This document shows, one piece after another, positions 47,008 to 55,593 of a stretch of 64,000 nucleotides of DNA. The stretch lies in assembly GCF_030486405.1 (NCBI RefSeq), contig NZ_CP129613.1, positions 3,348,001 to 3,412,000 of the forward strand, in the 5' to 3' direction. The notes under the pieces were generated by a model. That model ran no database searches, was not told the DNA's origin, and saw nothing but the letters and a program-made list of their open reading frames with translations. Made by a program: the position numbers and the translations under genes. Within the stretch, counting starts at the first letter, position 1, and the number at the start of each line of letters is the position of its first letter. Source of the DNA: Mycolicibacterium sp. HK-90 (GTDB lineage Bacteria; Actinomycetota; Actinomycetes; Mycobacteriales; Mycobacteriaceae).

Positions 47008-47577
47008 TCAGGGCATGGGCACCTGCGACCCGTCGTAATTGCGGGCGTTGTTGTTGAGTGAGTTCATCCAGGCCTGAAGCTTGGCCCGGGCGATCAATGC
47101 CGGAATGTCACCGCTGGGCGCAGCGGCCGCGGGGGCATCGGTCAGCTGCCAGGGCTGGCAGCCGCTGGTCTTGAAGGCCTTGTCGGTCGCGTCGATCGTG
47201 ACCACCTGCGGCTTCTTGCTGAAGGCATTGTCGATGATGTCGCCGCCGTGCAGATCGGCCATGCGCTTCCAATAGCAGGTGCCGTTCTCCACGGGGCCGG
47301 CCGAGGCGTAGTTGCCGGGTTGGATGTCGGTGCCGACGATGAAGACGCCGTCGTGGTCCATGGCCGCCGCGGGGGCCGCAGGCCCGGCCGGAGCCGCCGG
47401 AGCGGCGGGCGCCGCCGGGTCGGCGGGGGCTGCCGCGACGGGCCCGGGCGGCGGTCCCGGCGCCGGAGGCGGCGCCGGCGCATGAGTTTCCGGATCGGCG
47501 GCGGCGACGCCGGTGAACGCCCCACCTGCGGACACCACCAGGGCGGCAGCGAGGATCACGGCTTTCATCGACTTCAT
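47008..47577 (-). CDS. Secreted Ala/Pro-rich protein with DxxPGxY-type domain
   Basis: 189 residues, ATG at 47577. A signal peptide (AVILAAALVVSAGGAFTGVAAA) is followed by a low-complexity Pro/Ala linker (residues about 30-72). A folded part follows with DGVFIVGTDIQPGNYASAGPVENGTCYWKRM, a motif known from many actinobacterial exported proteins, then a Cys in TSGCQPW and a helical tail (AKLQAWMNSLNNNARNYDG). Function unknown. Convergent with the repeat protein; three bases separate the stops. Confidence 0.78.
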   Translation of the reverse strand: MKSMKAVILAAALVVSAGGAFTGVAAADPETHAPAPPPAPGPPPGPVAAAPADPAAPAAPAAPAGPAAPAAAMDHDGVFIVGTDIQPGNYASAGPVENGTCYWKRMADLHGGDIIDNAFSKKPQVVTIDATDKAFKTSGCQPWQLTDAPAAAAPSGDIPALIARAKLQAWMNSLNNNARNYDGSQVPMP

Positions 47578-47677
47578 GAAAAGCCAGCGTACCGGCTACC
47601 GAAGAGTGCTCGGGCGGCGTTGCGATGCGGCCTGTGTCGCGGACGCCCGCGGACGTGATCTGTGGCACGCTCGCGAT

Positions 47678-48838
47678 GTGGAGCCGCCCCGTCCCGATCC
47701 CGACGTCCCACACCTGGCCGATGTCGTCCCTTCCGTCCTCGCTGCAATGGGTGCCGACGGGTTCGACGCGCGGATCAGCTGGCCGGGGCAGATCCGCGGC
47801 GCGTGCGTCCTGTTGATCGACGGATTGGGCGCCGAGCTCCTCGCCGGACACGCCGCCGACGCCCCGGTGCTGACGGCGCTGGGCGAGCGGACGCCCCACC
47901 CGACCCTGCAGGTCGGGTTTCCGTCCACCACCGCGGCAGGTCTGGCCGCGATCGGCACCGGCTGCCGCTCGGGTGAGCACGGTTTCGTCGGCTACACCTT
48001 CCGCGTTCCCGAGGCCGGCCCCGAGTTCGATGTGATCAATGCGCTGCGGTGGCGCCCGCATCCGTGGGGCCCGGATCTGCGTGAGCAGGTGGCACCCGAA
48101 CGGGTCCAACCGTTGCCCACCACGTTCGAGCGCGCCGAGACCGCCGGCTTCGCCGTCTCGGTGGTCTCGGGAGCTGCGCACACCGGATCAGGCCTGTCCC
48201 GCGCGGTGCTGCGCGGCGGGCGCTACGTCGGGGTCCATGCCCTGGGCGACCTGGCCGCCCGCATCAGTACCGCCGTCGCCGACGGCGGGTTCTGCTACGG
48301 GTACCACGCCGACCTCGACATGATGGGCCATCTCCACGGACCGGGATCGGCCGCCTGGCGCATGCAGTTGCGGCAGGTGGACCGGCTGGTGGAATCCGTG
48401 GTGGAGGCGCTTCCGCGGGAATGCCTCCTGACCGTGGTGGCCGACCACGGGATGGTCTCCGTCGACGAAGCCGCCGTGACCGACATCGACGAGTCCGAAC
48501 CGCTGCGCGACGGTGTGGCCGCGGTGGGTGGCGAAGCCCGTGCCCGGCACGTGTACACCGCACCCGGTGCGGCCGACGACGTGCTCGCGGCGTGGCGGGC
48601 CACACTGGGCGATTCGGCCTGGGTGATGTCGCGCGACGAGGCCATCGCGGCGGGCTGGTTCGGGCCGCGCGTACGCGACGAGGTCCGATCGCGCATCGGG
48701 GACGTCGTGGCCGCGGCGCAGGGTTCGGCCGCGATGCTGCGTCGCACGACCGAACCGATGGAGTCGGCATTGATCGGGCACCACGGTTCCCTGACCAGCG
48801 CCGAGCAGAATGTCCCGCTATTGACGGCAATCGGATGA
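47678..48838 (+). CDS. Alkaline-phosphatase-superfamily phosphodiesterase/nucleotide pyrophosphatase
   Basis: 386 residues from GTG at 47678. Metal-binding alkaline phosphatase fold: LLIDGLGAELL (Asp), the TLQVGFPSTTAAGLAAIGTG nucleophile loop (Thr in PSTT), HADLDMMGHLHGPGS (Asp and His) and TVVADHGMVSV (Asp-His) and a C-terminal ALIGHHGSLTSAEQNVPLL (His). These are the usual six to seven ligands of a two-metal phosphodiesterase/phosphonate hydrolase. No signal peptide. Substrate unknown. Complete. Confidence 0.9.
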   Translation: MEPPRPDPDVPHLADVVPSVLAAMGADGFDARISWPGQIRGACVLLIDGLGAELLAGHAADAPVLTALGERTPHPTLQVGFPSTTAAGLAAIGTGCRSGEHGFVGYTFRVPEAGPEFDVINALRWRPHPWGPDLREQVAPERVQPLPTTFERAETAGFAVSVVSGAAHTGSGLSRAVLRGGRYVGVHALGDLAARISTAVADGGFCYGYHADLDMMGHLHGPGSAAWRMQLRQVDRLVESVVEALPRECLLTVVADHGMVSVDEAAVTDIDESEPLRDGVAAVGGEARARHVYTAPGAADDVLAAWRATLGDSAWVMSRDEAIAAGWFGPRVRDEVRSRIGDVVAAAQGSAAMLRRTTEPMESALIGHHGSLTSAEQNVPLLTAIG

Positions 48839-48860
48839 ACAGAGCTCACGCCCACGCAGG

Positions 48861-48875
48861 CTTAGATGGGCTAAG
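48861..48875 (+). promoter_or_regulatory. CTTAG/CTAAG inverted repeat before the DUF732 gene
   Basis: CTTAG-N5-CTAAG lies 10 bp before the DUF732 start codon. The core GGGCTAAG resembles half of an IdeR box, like the motifs upstream of mmpS. It could also be just part of a -10 region. Confidence 0.3.
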
Positions 48876-48884
48876 ATTCACCGC

Positions 48885-49217
48885 ATGAAGCTTGCAGGCC
48901 TGGCAGTAATCGGTGCCGCGGCGGCCATCGCCTTCGCTGCTCCCGCACATGCCGACAGGGATACTGATTTCGCCAATGAGCTGCACACATTCGGCATCTA
49001 CGGGCAGCGTGACTACAACGCCTGGATCGCCAAGATCATGTGCAAGCGGTTGCACAACGGCGTCGACCACAATGCCCAGGACTCGGTCGGTTTCGTGAAG
49101 AAGCAGCTGGACAAGGACAGCAGCGACGCCCAGTCGTGGCAGTTCCTCGGCACGGCCATCAACTATTACTGCCCCGATCAGCGCTTTATCTACGAACAGG
49201 CCGCCACGCAGCCGTAG
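48885..49217 (+). CDS. Secreted DUF732 protein
   Basis: 110 residues. Signal peptide AVIGAAAAIAFAAPAHA then DUF732: DTDFANELHTFGIYGQRDYNAWIAKIMCKRLHNGVDHNAQDSVGFV ... YCPDQRFIYEQ, with the two conserved cysteines (in IMCKR and YYCPD). DUF732 proteins are small abundant mycobacterial exported proteins with no known activity. A short inverted repeat sits in the promoter region. The next gene begins 38 bp later and may be cotranscribed. Confidence 0.9.
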   Translation: MKLAGLAVIGAAAAIAFAAPAHADRDTDFANELHTFGIYGQRDYNAWIAKIMCKRLHNGVDHNAQDSVGFVKKQLDKDSSDAQSWQFLGTAINYYCPDQRFIYEQAATQP

Positions 49218-49255
49218 TCTGACTTCCGACGCCGATCCGAGAGTTTTGGAGCGAC

Positions 49256-49720
49256 ATGTTGAACCGCAAGAGTGTCAGTAACCTGATCCGCGCCGGGGTG
49301 GCGGCATGCGCCGTCGCCGGTAGCCTGGCGGGGGCGGGCACGGCCTCCGCCGATGCCACCGACGACTATCCGATCCCCAACCGGATCCTGAAGACCCCGT
49401 GCACCGCCGAGCAGATCATGGCCGCGGCCCGCGACGTCGAACCGGTGTACTACGAGCGGTACATGATCGACTACAACAACAAGCCCGCCGACGTTCAGCA
49501 GATGACCCAGGAGCGCATCCACTGGTTCTTCTCGATGGACTACGCCGGCCGGCGCCAGTACTCCGAGAACACCGCGACCGACGCCTTCTTCGAGCACATG
49601 GCATGGAAGTGGCCGAACTGGGCCAAGCTGTTCTTCAACAACAAGGGCGTCGCGGCCAACACCACCGACGTCTGCCAGAACTACCCGCCCGACGACATGT
49701 CCGTCTGGAACTGGCGCTAG
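49256..49720 (+). CDS. Secreted DUF5078 protein
   Basis: 154 residues. Signal peptide with ASA cleavage (about residue 32), then DYPIPNRILKTPCTAEQIMAAARDVEPVYYERYMIDYNNKPADVQQMT and a C-terminal DVCQNYPPDDMSVWNW. Two Cys probably form one disulfide. The DUF5078 family is restricted to mycobacteria and relatives; function unknown. It follows the DUF732 gene. Confidence 0.87.
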   Translation: MLNRKSVSNLIRAGVAACAVAGSLAGAGTASADATDDYPIPNRILKTPCTAEQIMAAARDVEPVYYERYMIDYNNKPADVQQMTQERIHWFFSMDYAGRRQYSENTATDAFFEHMAWKWPNWAKLFFNNKGVAANTTDVCQNYPPDDMSVWNWR

Positions 49721-50026
49721 TTCGCAGGTTCGATGAGCGATGGGGCTTCGTCGCCGGGCAGCCGGCGGTGGAGCCCTTCCTCATTCCGTTAGCTCCATCA
49801 CAATCGACAGCTCGGCCTGCGGCTGCCCATCCTGGGCGCAACGCATGAAAGCTGTTTGACCTCGCGCACTCCCCTGCGCGGCAAAATCAGGCGGCCGACG
49901 GCAGCCAGGAGCGGCGAGCAGGACGCCGCACCTGTGTCACCGTTTTGCGACTCATTTAAATAGGCTAATATCTCGCTAAGTTTTGGTTAGCCATTCGGCT
50001 AGACAACGAGGCGTAACGAGGTGAAC
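49721..50026. other. 306-bp non-coding region before the mmpS leader ORF
   Basis: No gene. Its right end (about 49945-50010) is A/T-rich and holds repeated GGCTAA/TTAGCC elements; it should contain the mmpS-mmpL promoter. The left end has an imperfect GCGCA...TGCGC hairpin near 49865-49882 that might end the DUF5078 transcript. Confidence 0.45.
49955..50000 (+). promoter_or_regulatory. Two degenerate IdeR-like boxes upstream of mmpS
   Basis: TTTAAATAGGCTAATATCT (49955-49973) and TTTGGTTAGCCATTCGGCT (49982-50000) each resemble the IdeR iron box (TTAGGTTAGSCTAACCTAA). The first keeps the TAGGCTAA core (11 of 19), the second an almost complete left half (10 of 11). Full dyads are absent. MmpS4/MmpL4 export siderophores and are iron-repressed in M. 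tuberculosis, which makes the guess reasonable. Confidence 0.35.
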
Positions 50027-50140
50027 ATGGCGTACAGGCGCACCCCCATGGGCCGCCCTGCCACAGCTGTGCCGACCTCGCCTTACGCGCCCCTTGCCCA
50101 CCTTGCCCACGACCGACGGACCGGTGCCCTTTCACGATGA
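50027..50140 (+). CDS. 37-residue leader ORF overlapping mmpS
   Basis: ATG at 50027 with GAGG five nucleotides before. The frame (MAYRRTPMGRPATAVPTSPYAPL...) ends with TGA at 50138-50140, overlapping the mmpS ATG at 50137 as ATGA. The mmpS start itself has no good ribosome site, so translation of the leader may feed ribosomes into mmpS. The peptide is basic and Pro-rich, with no Cys run or signal peptide. A regulatory leader or simple coupling peptide is likely; a chance frame is possible. Confidence 0.5.
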   Translation: MAYRRTPMGRPATAVPTSPYAPLAHLAHDRRTGALSR

Positions 50141-50610
50141 CCAATGCGACGAAAAGCCCTCGCCGGAAACAGCTTTCACTTTCGAGCCTGGCCAAGAAGT
50201 TCTGGATTCCGTTGATCATCGCCGCGGTGGTGCTGGTCGGCGCATTCACGGTGATGCGGGTGCGCACCTTCTTCGGCGCCGGCGACGGTTCGGGGATCTC
50301 CAGCGCCAAGGTCGACGACACCAAGCCGTTCGACCCCAAGGTCGTGGTCTATGAGATCTACGGCGAGCCCGGTGCCTACGCCGACGTGAACTACCTCGAT
50401 CTCGACGCCCAGCCCCAGCGCATCGACGGGGTGCCGCTGCCCTGGACGCTGCGGCTGGAGTCCACCGCCCCCTCGGTGTTCCCCAACATCGTGGCCCAGG
50501 GCAATGGCAGCACGATCAGCTGCCGGATCACCGTCGATGACGAACTCAAGGACGAGAGAACCTCCAACGGCGTGAACGCCCAGACCTTCTGCCTGGTGAA
50601 ATCTGCATGA
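50137..50610 (+). CDS. mmpS: MmpS-family membrane accessory protein
   Basis: 157 residues. Cytoplasmic basic tail, one membrane helix ([19 protein letters not shown]) and a periplasmic beta-sandwich: [64 protein letters not shown] and FCLVKSA. Cys pair SCRI/FCLV probably forms the conserved disulfide. MmpS partners an MmpL transporter in export of lipids or siderophores. It looks nearest to MmpS4/5. Overlaps mmpL by ATGA and is overlapped by a leader ORF. Confidence 0.93.
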   Translation: MTNATKSPRRKQLSLSSLAKKFWIPLIIAAVVLVGAFTVMRVRTFFGAGDGSGISSAKVDDTKPFDPKVVVYEIYGEPGAYADVNYLDLDAQPQRIDGVPLPWTLRLESTAPSVFPNIVAQGNGSTISCRITVDDELKDERTSNGVNAQTFCLVKSA

Positions 50611-53519
50611 GCAATCACGACGCGCCAACCGACTCGTTCCCGGTCAGCGGCCCGCAGCACGCCCAGCCTGCCAAGCCCAAGCACGGCGGGATCGCCAAGT
50701 GGATCCGTCGCCTCGCCATCCCGATCATCATCGGCTGGGTCGCCGTCATCGCCATTCTCAATGTGAGCGTCCCCCAGCTGGAAAAGGTCGGGGAGATGCG
50801 CTCGGTGTCCATGAGCCCGGACGACGCCCCGTCGATGATCGCCATGAAGCGCGTCGGCGAGGTGTTCGAGGAGTTCAAGTCCAACAGCTCGGTGATGATG
50901 GTCCTCGAGGGCGACGAGCCGCTGGACATCCACGCGCACGATTACTACGACGAGATCGTCGGCAAGCTCAAGGCCGACAAGAAACACGTCGAGCACATCC
51001 AGGACTTCTGGGGCGACCCGCTCACCGCCTCGGGCGCGCAGAGCGCCGATGGGAAGTCGGCGTACGTCCAGATCTACACCGCCGGTAACCAGGGTGAGGC
51101 CCTGGCCAACGAATCCGTCGAAGCCGTCCAGGACATCGTCAAATCGGTCCCGCCCCCCGATGGCGTCAAGGCGTATGTGACCGGCCCGGCCGCGCTCGCG
51201 GCCGATCAGCAGATCGCCGGCGACCGCAGTATGCGGATGATCGAGGCGCTGACCTTCACGGTCATCATCATCATGCTGCTGCTGGTCTACCGCTCCATCG
51301 TCACCGTCATCCTCACGCTCGTGATGGTGGTGCTCAGCCTGTCCGCCGCCCGTGGCGCGGTGGCCTTCCTGGGCTACTACGAGATCATCGGGCTGTCGAC
51401 ATTCGCCACCAACCTGCTGGTGACGTTGGCGATCGCGGCGGCGACTGACTACGCCATCTTCCTGATCGGCCGATATCAAGAGGCCCGAAGTGTCGGCGAA
51501 GACCGCGAACAGGCCTACTACACGATGTTCCACGGCACCGCCCACGTGGTGCTGGGTTCGGGTATGACGATCGCCGGTGCCACCCTGTGTCTGCACTTCA
51601 CCCGGCTGCCCTACTTCCAGACGCTCGGCATCCCGCTGGCCATCGGTATGACAGTGGTGGTCTTCACCTCACTGACGCTCGGCGCCGCGATCATCACGAT
51701 CGCCACCCGCTTCGGTAAGACTCTAGAGCCAAAACGCGCCATGCGAACCCGAGGCTGGCGCAAGGTCGGTGCGGCGGTCACCCGGTGGCCCGGACCGATC
51801 CTGATCGCCACGATTGCACTGTCACTCATCGGTCTGTTGGCGCTGCCCGGGTACCGGACCAACTACAACGACCGGCACTACCTGCCCGCCGACCTGCCGG
51901 CCAACACCGGTTACGCAGCGGCCGACCGGCACTTCTCGCAGGCCCGGATGAATCCCGAACTGTTGCTCATCGAGAGCGATCACGACCTGCGCAACTCGGC
52001 CGACTTCCTGGTCATCAACCGCATCGCCAAGCGCATCTTCGAGGTGCCCGGCATTTCTCGGGTCCAGGCCATCACGCGCCCGCAGGGAACGCCGATCGAG
52101 CACACCTCGATCCCGTTCCAGATCAGCATGCAGGGCACCACGCAGATGATGAACATGAAGTACATGCAGGACCGCATGGCCGACATGTTGGTGCAGGCCG
52201 ACGAAATGCAGACGACCATCGACACGATGGAATCCATGATGGCGCTGACCACGGAGATGGCCGCCACCACCCACAGCATGGTCGGGAAGATGCACGTGAT
52301 GGTCGATGACGTGGCCGAAATGCGGGACCACATCGCGGATTTCGATGATTTCTTCCGGCCGATCCGTAACTACCTGTACTGGGAACCGCACTGCTTCAAC
52401 ATCCCGATGTGCTGGTCGATCCGATCGATATTCGACACCCTGGACGGCATCGACACCATGACCGATGACATCCAGAAGATGATGCCGGACATGGATCGTC
52501 TCGATGAGCTCATGCCGCAGATGGTCACGATCATGCCGCCCATGATCCAGACGATGAAGAACATGAAGAACATGATGCTGACCATGCAGGCCACCATGGG
52601 TGGCTTGCAGGATCAGATGGAAGCGTCGATGGAGAACGCGACCGCCATGGGCCAGGCGTTCGACGCTTCCAAGAACGACGATTCGTTCTATCTGCCGCCC
52701 GAGACCTTCGACAATCCGGATTTCAAGCGCGGCATGAAGATGTTCCTGTCCCCCGACGGGCACGCCGTGCGGTTCATCATCAGCCATGAGGGCGATCCGA
52801 TGAGCCCCGAGGGCATCTCGCACATCGAAAAGATCCAGAATGCCGCGAAGGAGGCGATCAAGGGCACCCCGCTGGAGGGCTCCAAGATCTACCTCGGCGG
52901 CACTGCGGCCACCTTCAAGGACATGCAGGAAGGCGCCAACTACGACCTGCTGATCGCCGGAATCGCCTCGCTCTGCCTGATTTTCATCATCATGCTGCTC
53001 ATAACCCGCAGTGTGGTGGCCGCCGCGGTCATCGTCGGCACGGTCGTGTTGTCCCTCGGGGCATCGTTCGGTCTGTCGGTGCTGATCTGGCAACACCTGA
53101 TCGGGCTGGAACTGCACTGGATGGTGCTGGCCATGTCGGTGATCATCCTGTTGGCCGTGGGCGCGGACTACAACCTGCTACTGGTAGCCCGGTTCAAAGA
53201 AGAGATCCACGCCGGGCTCAACACGGGCATCATCCGCGCCATGGGCGGTACCGGATCGGTGGTCACCTCGGCGGGCCTGGTGTTCGCGTTCACCATGATG
53301 TCGATGGCGGTCAGCGAGCTGGCGGTGATCGGCCAGGTGGGCACCACGATCGGCCTAGGTCTGCTGTTCGACACCCTGGTGATCCGGTCCTTCATGACAC
53401 CGTCGATCGCCGCCCTGATGGGCAAGTGGTTCTGGTGGCCGCAACGGGTGCGGCAGCGGCCCCTGCCGGCGCCGTGGCCGACTCCGATCCAACGCGACCC
53501 GCAGGATTCGCTGGTCTAA
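50607..53519 (+). CDS. mmpL: MmpL-family RND transporter (MmpL4/5-like)
   Basis: 970 residues. Twelve membrane helices in two MMPL halves; [25 protein letters not shown] and [25 protein letters not shown] are the paired TM4/TM10 proton-relay segments (Asp-Tyr pairs). Between the halves lies a large periplasmic domain, about residues 508-690, predicted to be a long antiparallel coiled coil very rich in methionine ([32 protein letters not shown]). MmpL4/MmpL5 have such coiled coils. Substrate could be a siderophore, glycopeptidolipid or drug. The 3' end overlaps the convergent ArsR-SRPBCC gene by four bases. Confidence 0.94.
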   Translation: MSNHDAPTDSFPVSGPQHAQPAKPKHGGIAKWIRRLAIPIIIGWVAVIAILNVSVPQLEKVGEMRSVSMSPDDAPSMIAMKRVGEVFEEFKSNSSVMMVLEGDEPLDIHAHDYYDEIVGKLKADKKHVEHIQDFWGDPLTASGAQSADGKSAYVQIYTAGNQGEALANESVEAVQDIVKSVPPPDGVKAYVTGPAALAADQQIAGDRSMRMIEALTFTVIIIMLLLVYRSIVTVILTLVMVVLSLSAARGAVAFLGYYEIIGLSTFATNLLVTLAIAAATDYAIFLIGRYQEARSVGEDREQAYYTMFHGTAHVVLGSGMTIAGATLCLHFTRLPYFQTLGIPLAIGMTVVVFTSLTLGAAIITIATRFGKTLEPKRAMRTRGWRKVGAAVTRWPGPILIATIALSLIGLLALPGYRTNYNDRHYLPADLPANTGYAAADRHFSQARMNPELLLIESDHDLRNSADFLVINRIAKRIFEVPGISRVQAITRPQGTPIEHTSIPFQISMQGTTQMMNMKYMQDRMADMLVQADEMQTTIDTMESMMALTTEMAATTHSMVGKMHVMVDDVAEMRDHIADFDDFFRPIRNYLYWEPHCFNIPMCWSIRSIFDTLDGIDTMTDDIQKMMPDMDRLDELMPQMVTIMPPMIQTMKNMKNMMLTMQATMGGLQDQMEASMENATAMGQAFDASKNDDSFYLPPETFDNPDFKRGMKMFLSPDGHAVRFIISHEGDPMSPEGISHIEKIQNAAKEAIKGTPLEGSKIYLGGTAATFKDMQEGANYDLLIAGIASLCLIFIIMLLITRSVVAAAVIVGTVVLSLGASFGLSVLIWQHLIGLELHWMVLAMSVIILLAVGADYNLLLVARFKEEIHAGLNTGIIRAMGGTGSVVTSAGLVFAFTMMSMAVSELAVIGQVGTTIGLGLLFDTLVIRSFMTPSIAALMGKWFWWPQRVRQRPLPAPWPTPIQRDPQDSLV

Positions 53520-54292
53520 TCGGCCTGCTCCAGACCGGATTTCAGGCTGGACAGTCGGAGCGGCCAGTCGTGCCCGATGATCTCCCGCACGACACTGTCC
53601 GGGTCGAAACCGTCGTGGATCACGGTGAGCTTTACCTGCTCCCCGACCGGTTCGATGTCGAATGACACCCGGGACCTGCGTTCGGTCGCGGCCCTGGCGA
53701 TGGTCTCGTCGCTCAGATCAGGCGCGACCTGTTGCAGTTCGGCCGTGAAGGTGTGGAAGGTGAACGCCAACCGCTGGTAGGGGTCGGACTCCACGATCAC
53801 CTGCTCGGCGTCATCGATGCGGAGCCCGTCCTGGACCCAGGTGTAGGTCGAGCCCTTCTGCCAGTCCGATTCGATGGCATGGCCCAGATAGGCGCGGGAG
53901 AACGCCGGGTTGGTCACTGCCTGCCAGAGCCGCTCCGGGGTGGTGCGGATGTAGGTCGTGTACTCGAATTCGCTCGAGCCGGCGGAGGTCTCCAGCACGG
54001 TCTTGAGGTCTCCGAGCGTCGGGATTCTCGCGGCGTCGTAGCGGTCGATCCAACGTTCGGCGATGGCCGTGATCGGCTCGGCGTTGAGGTAGTGACGCTT
54101 CTCCCGGCCGTGCCGTGCGGTGGAGACGAGGTTGGCCGCCTCCAATATCGCCAGATGCTTACTGACCGACTGCCGGGCAATCGACAGGCGGTCGCACAGC
54201 TCTCGAAGGCTCTGCCCGTCGCGCTCGTTGAGGCTGTCGAGAAGCAACCGCCGGCTCGGGTCTGCCAGTGCCTTGAAGACTTCGTCCACCAT
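53516..54292 (-). CDS. ArsR-SRPBCC fusion regulator
   Basis: 258 residues. Residues 1-90 form an ArsR winged helix ([52 protein letters not shown]). Residues 110-255 are an AHSA1-type SRPBCC domain ([26 protein letters not shown] ... [18 protein letters not shown]). The pair that is separate but coupled at 26 kb is fused here, suggesting the SRPBCC domain gives the ligand sensor. ATG at 54292; the palindrome at 54339-54356 is its likely autoregulatory site. Confidence 0.9.
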   Translation of the reverse strand: MVDEVFKALADPSRRLLLDSLNERDGQSLRELCDRLSIARQSVSKHLAILEAANLVSTARHGREKRHYLNAEPITAIAERWIDRYDAARIPTLGDLKTVLETSAGSSEFEYTTYIRTTPERLWQAVTNPAFSRAYLGHAIESDWQKGSTYTWVQDGLRIDDAEQVIVESDPYQRLAFTFHTFTAELQQVAPDLSDETIARAATERRSRVSFDIEPVGEQVKLTVIHDGFDPDSVVREIIGHDWPLRLSSLKSGLEQAD

Positions 54293-54338
54293 CGCCGTCC
54301 CGCCCTGCGCAGCCCCGCCGGCTGCCCCGGTCCGATTA

Positions 54339-54356
54339 TGCAGCCATTTGGCTGCA
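54339..54356. promoter_or_regulatory. TGCAGCC-N4-GGCTGCA palindrome, operator of the ArsR-SRPBCC gene
   Basis: A perfect seven-base inverted repeat 47 bp before the start codon of the ArsR-SRPBCC gene. Position and symmetry fit an autorepression operator. Confidence 0.55.
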
Positions 54357-54841
54357 CGTCAAGATTCGAACCGGCCCAGGCACCCCGCCACGACGGCGGT
54401 CCGGGCCGTCGCCGGTAGGGCCTCCAGCCACCACCGGAAGCCCTCCGGCGTTGCCAAGACAACACCGGCCCGTCCCCTTGCGGGACCGAATGCTGCGGCG
54501 CACCCCATCGCGAGCCCCGACCGGCACCACAATCGATGACCGTTCCCGGGGCGGATTCCAAATGTCATTGACAGCAACGGAATTGGGTCGCTTCGATAGC
54601 CGGCGACAGTCGGATCCCACCCGTCCAGTCACCGCACAAGCGTAGTGCCGCAGCACTATTGGACGATTGGGACATGTCGTTGCGAACGGCCGCTGAAGCA
54701 GCCTCCACTGGCAACCGAATTGCCCGCGCAGGCAACCACACTCAATCGCAAAAAGCGTGAAACAGTCCATACGAGACGCCTGCTGTGAACGGAGTCACAT
54801 ATTTTGCCCGCCCGAAAAGGGCTCTGCTAGCGTCCCGCCGC
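54357..54841. other. 485-bp intergenic region between the ArsR-SRPBCC and NlpC/P60 genes
   Basis: Holds no convincing gene. A minus-strand frame at 54359-54577 (72 codons, ending ATPEGFRWWLEALPATARTAVVAGCLGRFES) has a partly protein-like end and may be a decayed gene fragment, but a chance frame cannot be excluded. The right end carries the CRP-type palindrome of the NlpC/P60 gene. Confidence 0.35.
54784..54799 (+). promoter_or_regulatory. Perfect CRP-type site (TGTGA-N6-TCACA)
   Basis: TGTGAACGGAGTCACA is an exact match to the CRP/Rv3676 consensus. Its centre lies about 50 bp before the ATG at 54842, which fits activation or repression if the mRNA is leaderless. Mycobacterial CRP controls cell-wall hydrolase genes such as rpfA. 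Confidence 0.65.
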
Positions 54842-55540
54842 ATGTTTGCTATCGCGACGCTTATGGCGCTTGTCCAGCAGGTTTCGGGCACGCCGTACAT
54901 CTCCGGTGGAGACACCCCGGCCGGCACCGACTGCTCGGGCCTGGCTTCCTGGGTCAGCAATGTGGCCACCGGCCGGCCTGCCTTCGGGGACCGGTTCCAC
55001 ACCGGCAACCAGGAGCGCGCGCTCCTGGCCCGCGGCTTCAAGTACGGAACTCAGCCCGGCGCCCTGGTGATCGGCTGGAACAGCGGCCACACCGCGGTCA
55101 CCCTGCCCGACGGCACCTCCGTGTCCTCCGGCGAGGGTGGCGGAGTCAAGGTCGGCGGCGGTGGCGCCTACCAGCGCCAGTTCAACCACCACATGTACCT
55201 GCCCGTGGAGGCGCAGCAGGCGCCCGTCGAGCTCCCCGCTCCGATCGACCCGTTCGCACCGCCGCCGCCCCCGGCGCCGATCGATCCGATGGCCGCCCCG
55301 GCCCCGATCGACCCCTTCGCACCGCCACCGCCGCCCCCGGCGCCCGTGGACCTGATGGCCGCTCCCGCCCCGGTCGATCCGATGGCCGCACCGGCTCCGA
55401 TCGATCCCTTCGCACCGCCACCGCCGGCCGAGGCGATCCCGCCGGTCGCTCCCATGGAGGCCCCGGCGCCCATCGTGCTGGACGTGCCGCCCCCGCCGGC
55501 GCCCCCGGCGCCCGACGCCCCGGCCCCGATCGCCATCTGA
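54842..55540 (+). CDS. NlpC/P60-type peptidoglycan hydrolase with proline-repeat tail
   Basis: 232 residues from ATG at 54842. Residues 1-115 hold an NlpC/P60-like domain: LMALVQQVSGTPYISGGDTPAGTDCSGLASWV (catalytic Cys30) and SGHTAVTLPDG (His). The C-terminal half is Pro/Ala-rich with repeats of APIDPFAPPPP and APVDPMAAP. No classical signal peptide is seen from this ATG; a GTG at 54785 would add 19 residues but would put the CRP site inside the gene. The catalytic domain resembles hydrolase domains seen in phage tail proteins and mycobacterial endopeptidases. Confidence 0.78.
   Translation: MFAIATLMALVQQVSGTPYISGGDTPAGTDCSGLASWVSNVATGRPAFGDRFHTGNQERALLARGFKYGTQPGALVIGWNSGHTAVTLPDGTSVSSGEGGGVKVGGGGAYQRQFNHHMYLPVEAQQAPVELPAPIDPFAPPPPPAPIDPMAAPAPIDPFAPPPPPPAPVDLMAAPAPVDPMAAPAPIDPFAPPPPAEAIPPVAPMEAPAPIVLDVPPPPAPPAPDAPAPIAI
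55230..55430 (+). repeat. Coding repeats for APIDPFAPPPP units
   Basis: GCCCCGATCGACCCCTTCGC-like DNA units recur at least three times in the tail of the NlpC/P60 gene, alternating with GATCCGATGGCC units. Recent slippage or recombination is likely, and length may vary between strains. Confidence 0.65.
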
Positions 55541-55593
55541 GATCACACCTGTCGGTGGCCGGCGAGTCACGACCGTTCGGCTAACGTCGGCGT

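Noticed and set aside
54336-54770. 144-codon minus-strand frame between the ArsR-SRPBCC and NlpC/P60 genes
   Set aside because: Composition (Cys/Arg/Gly-rich) is not protein-like and it covers the operator; treated as chance.
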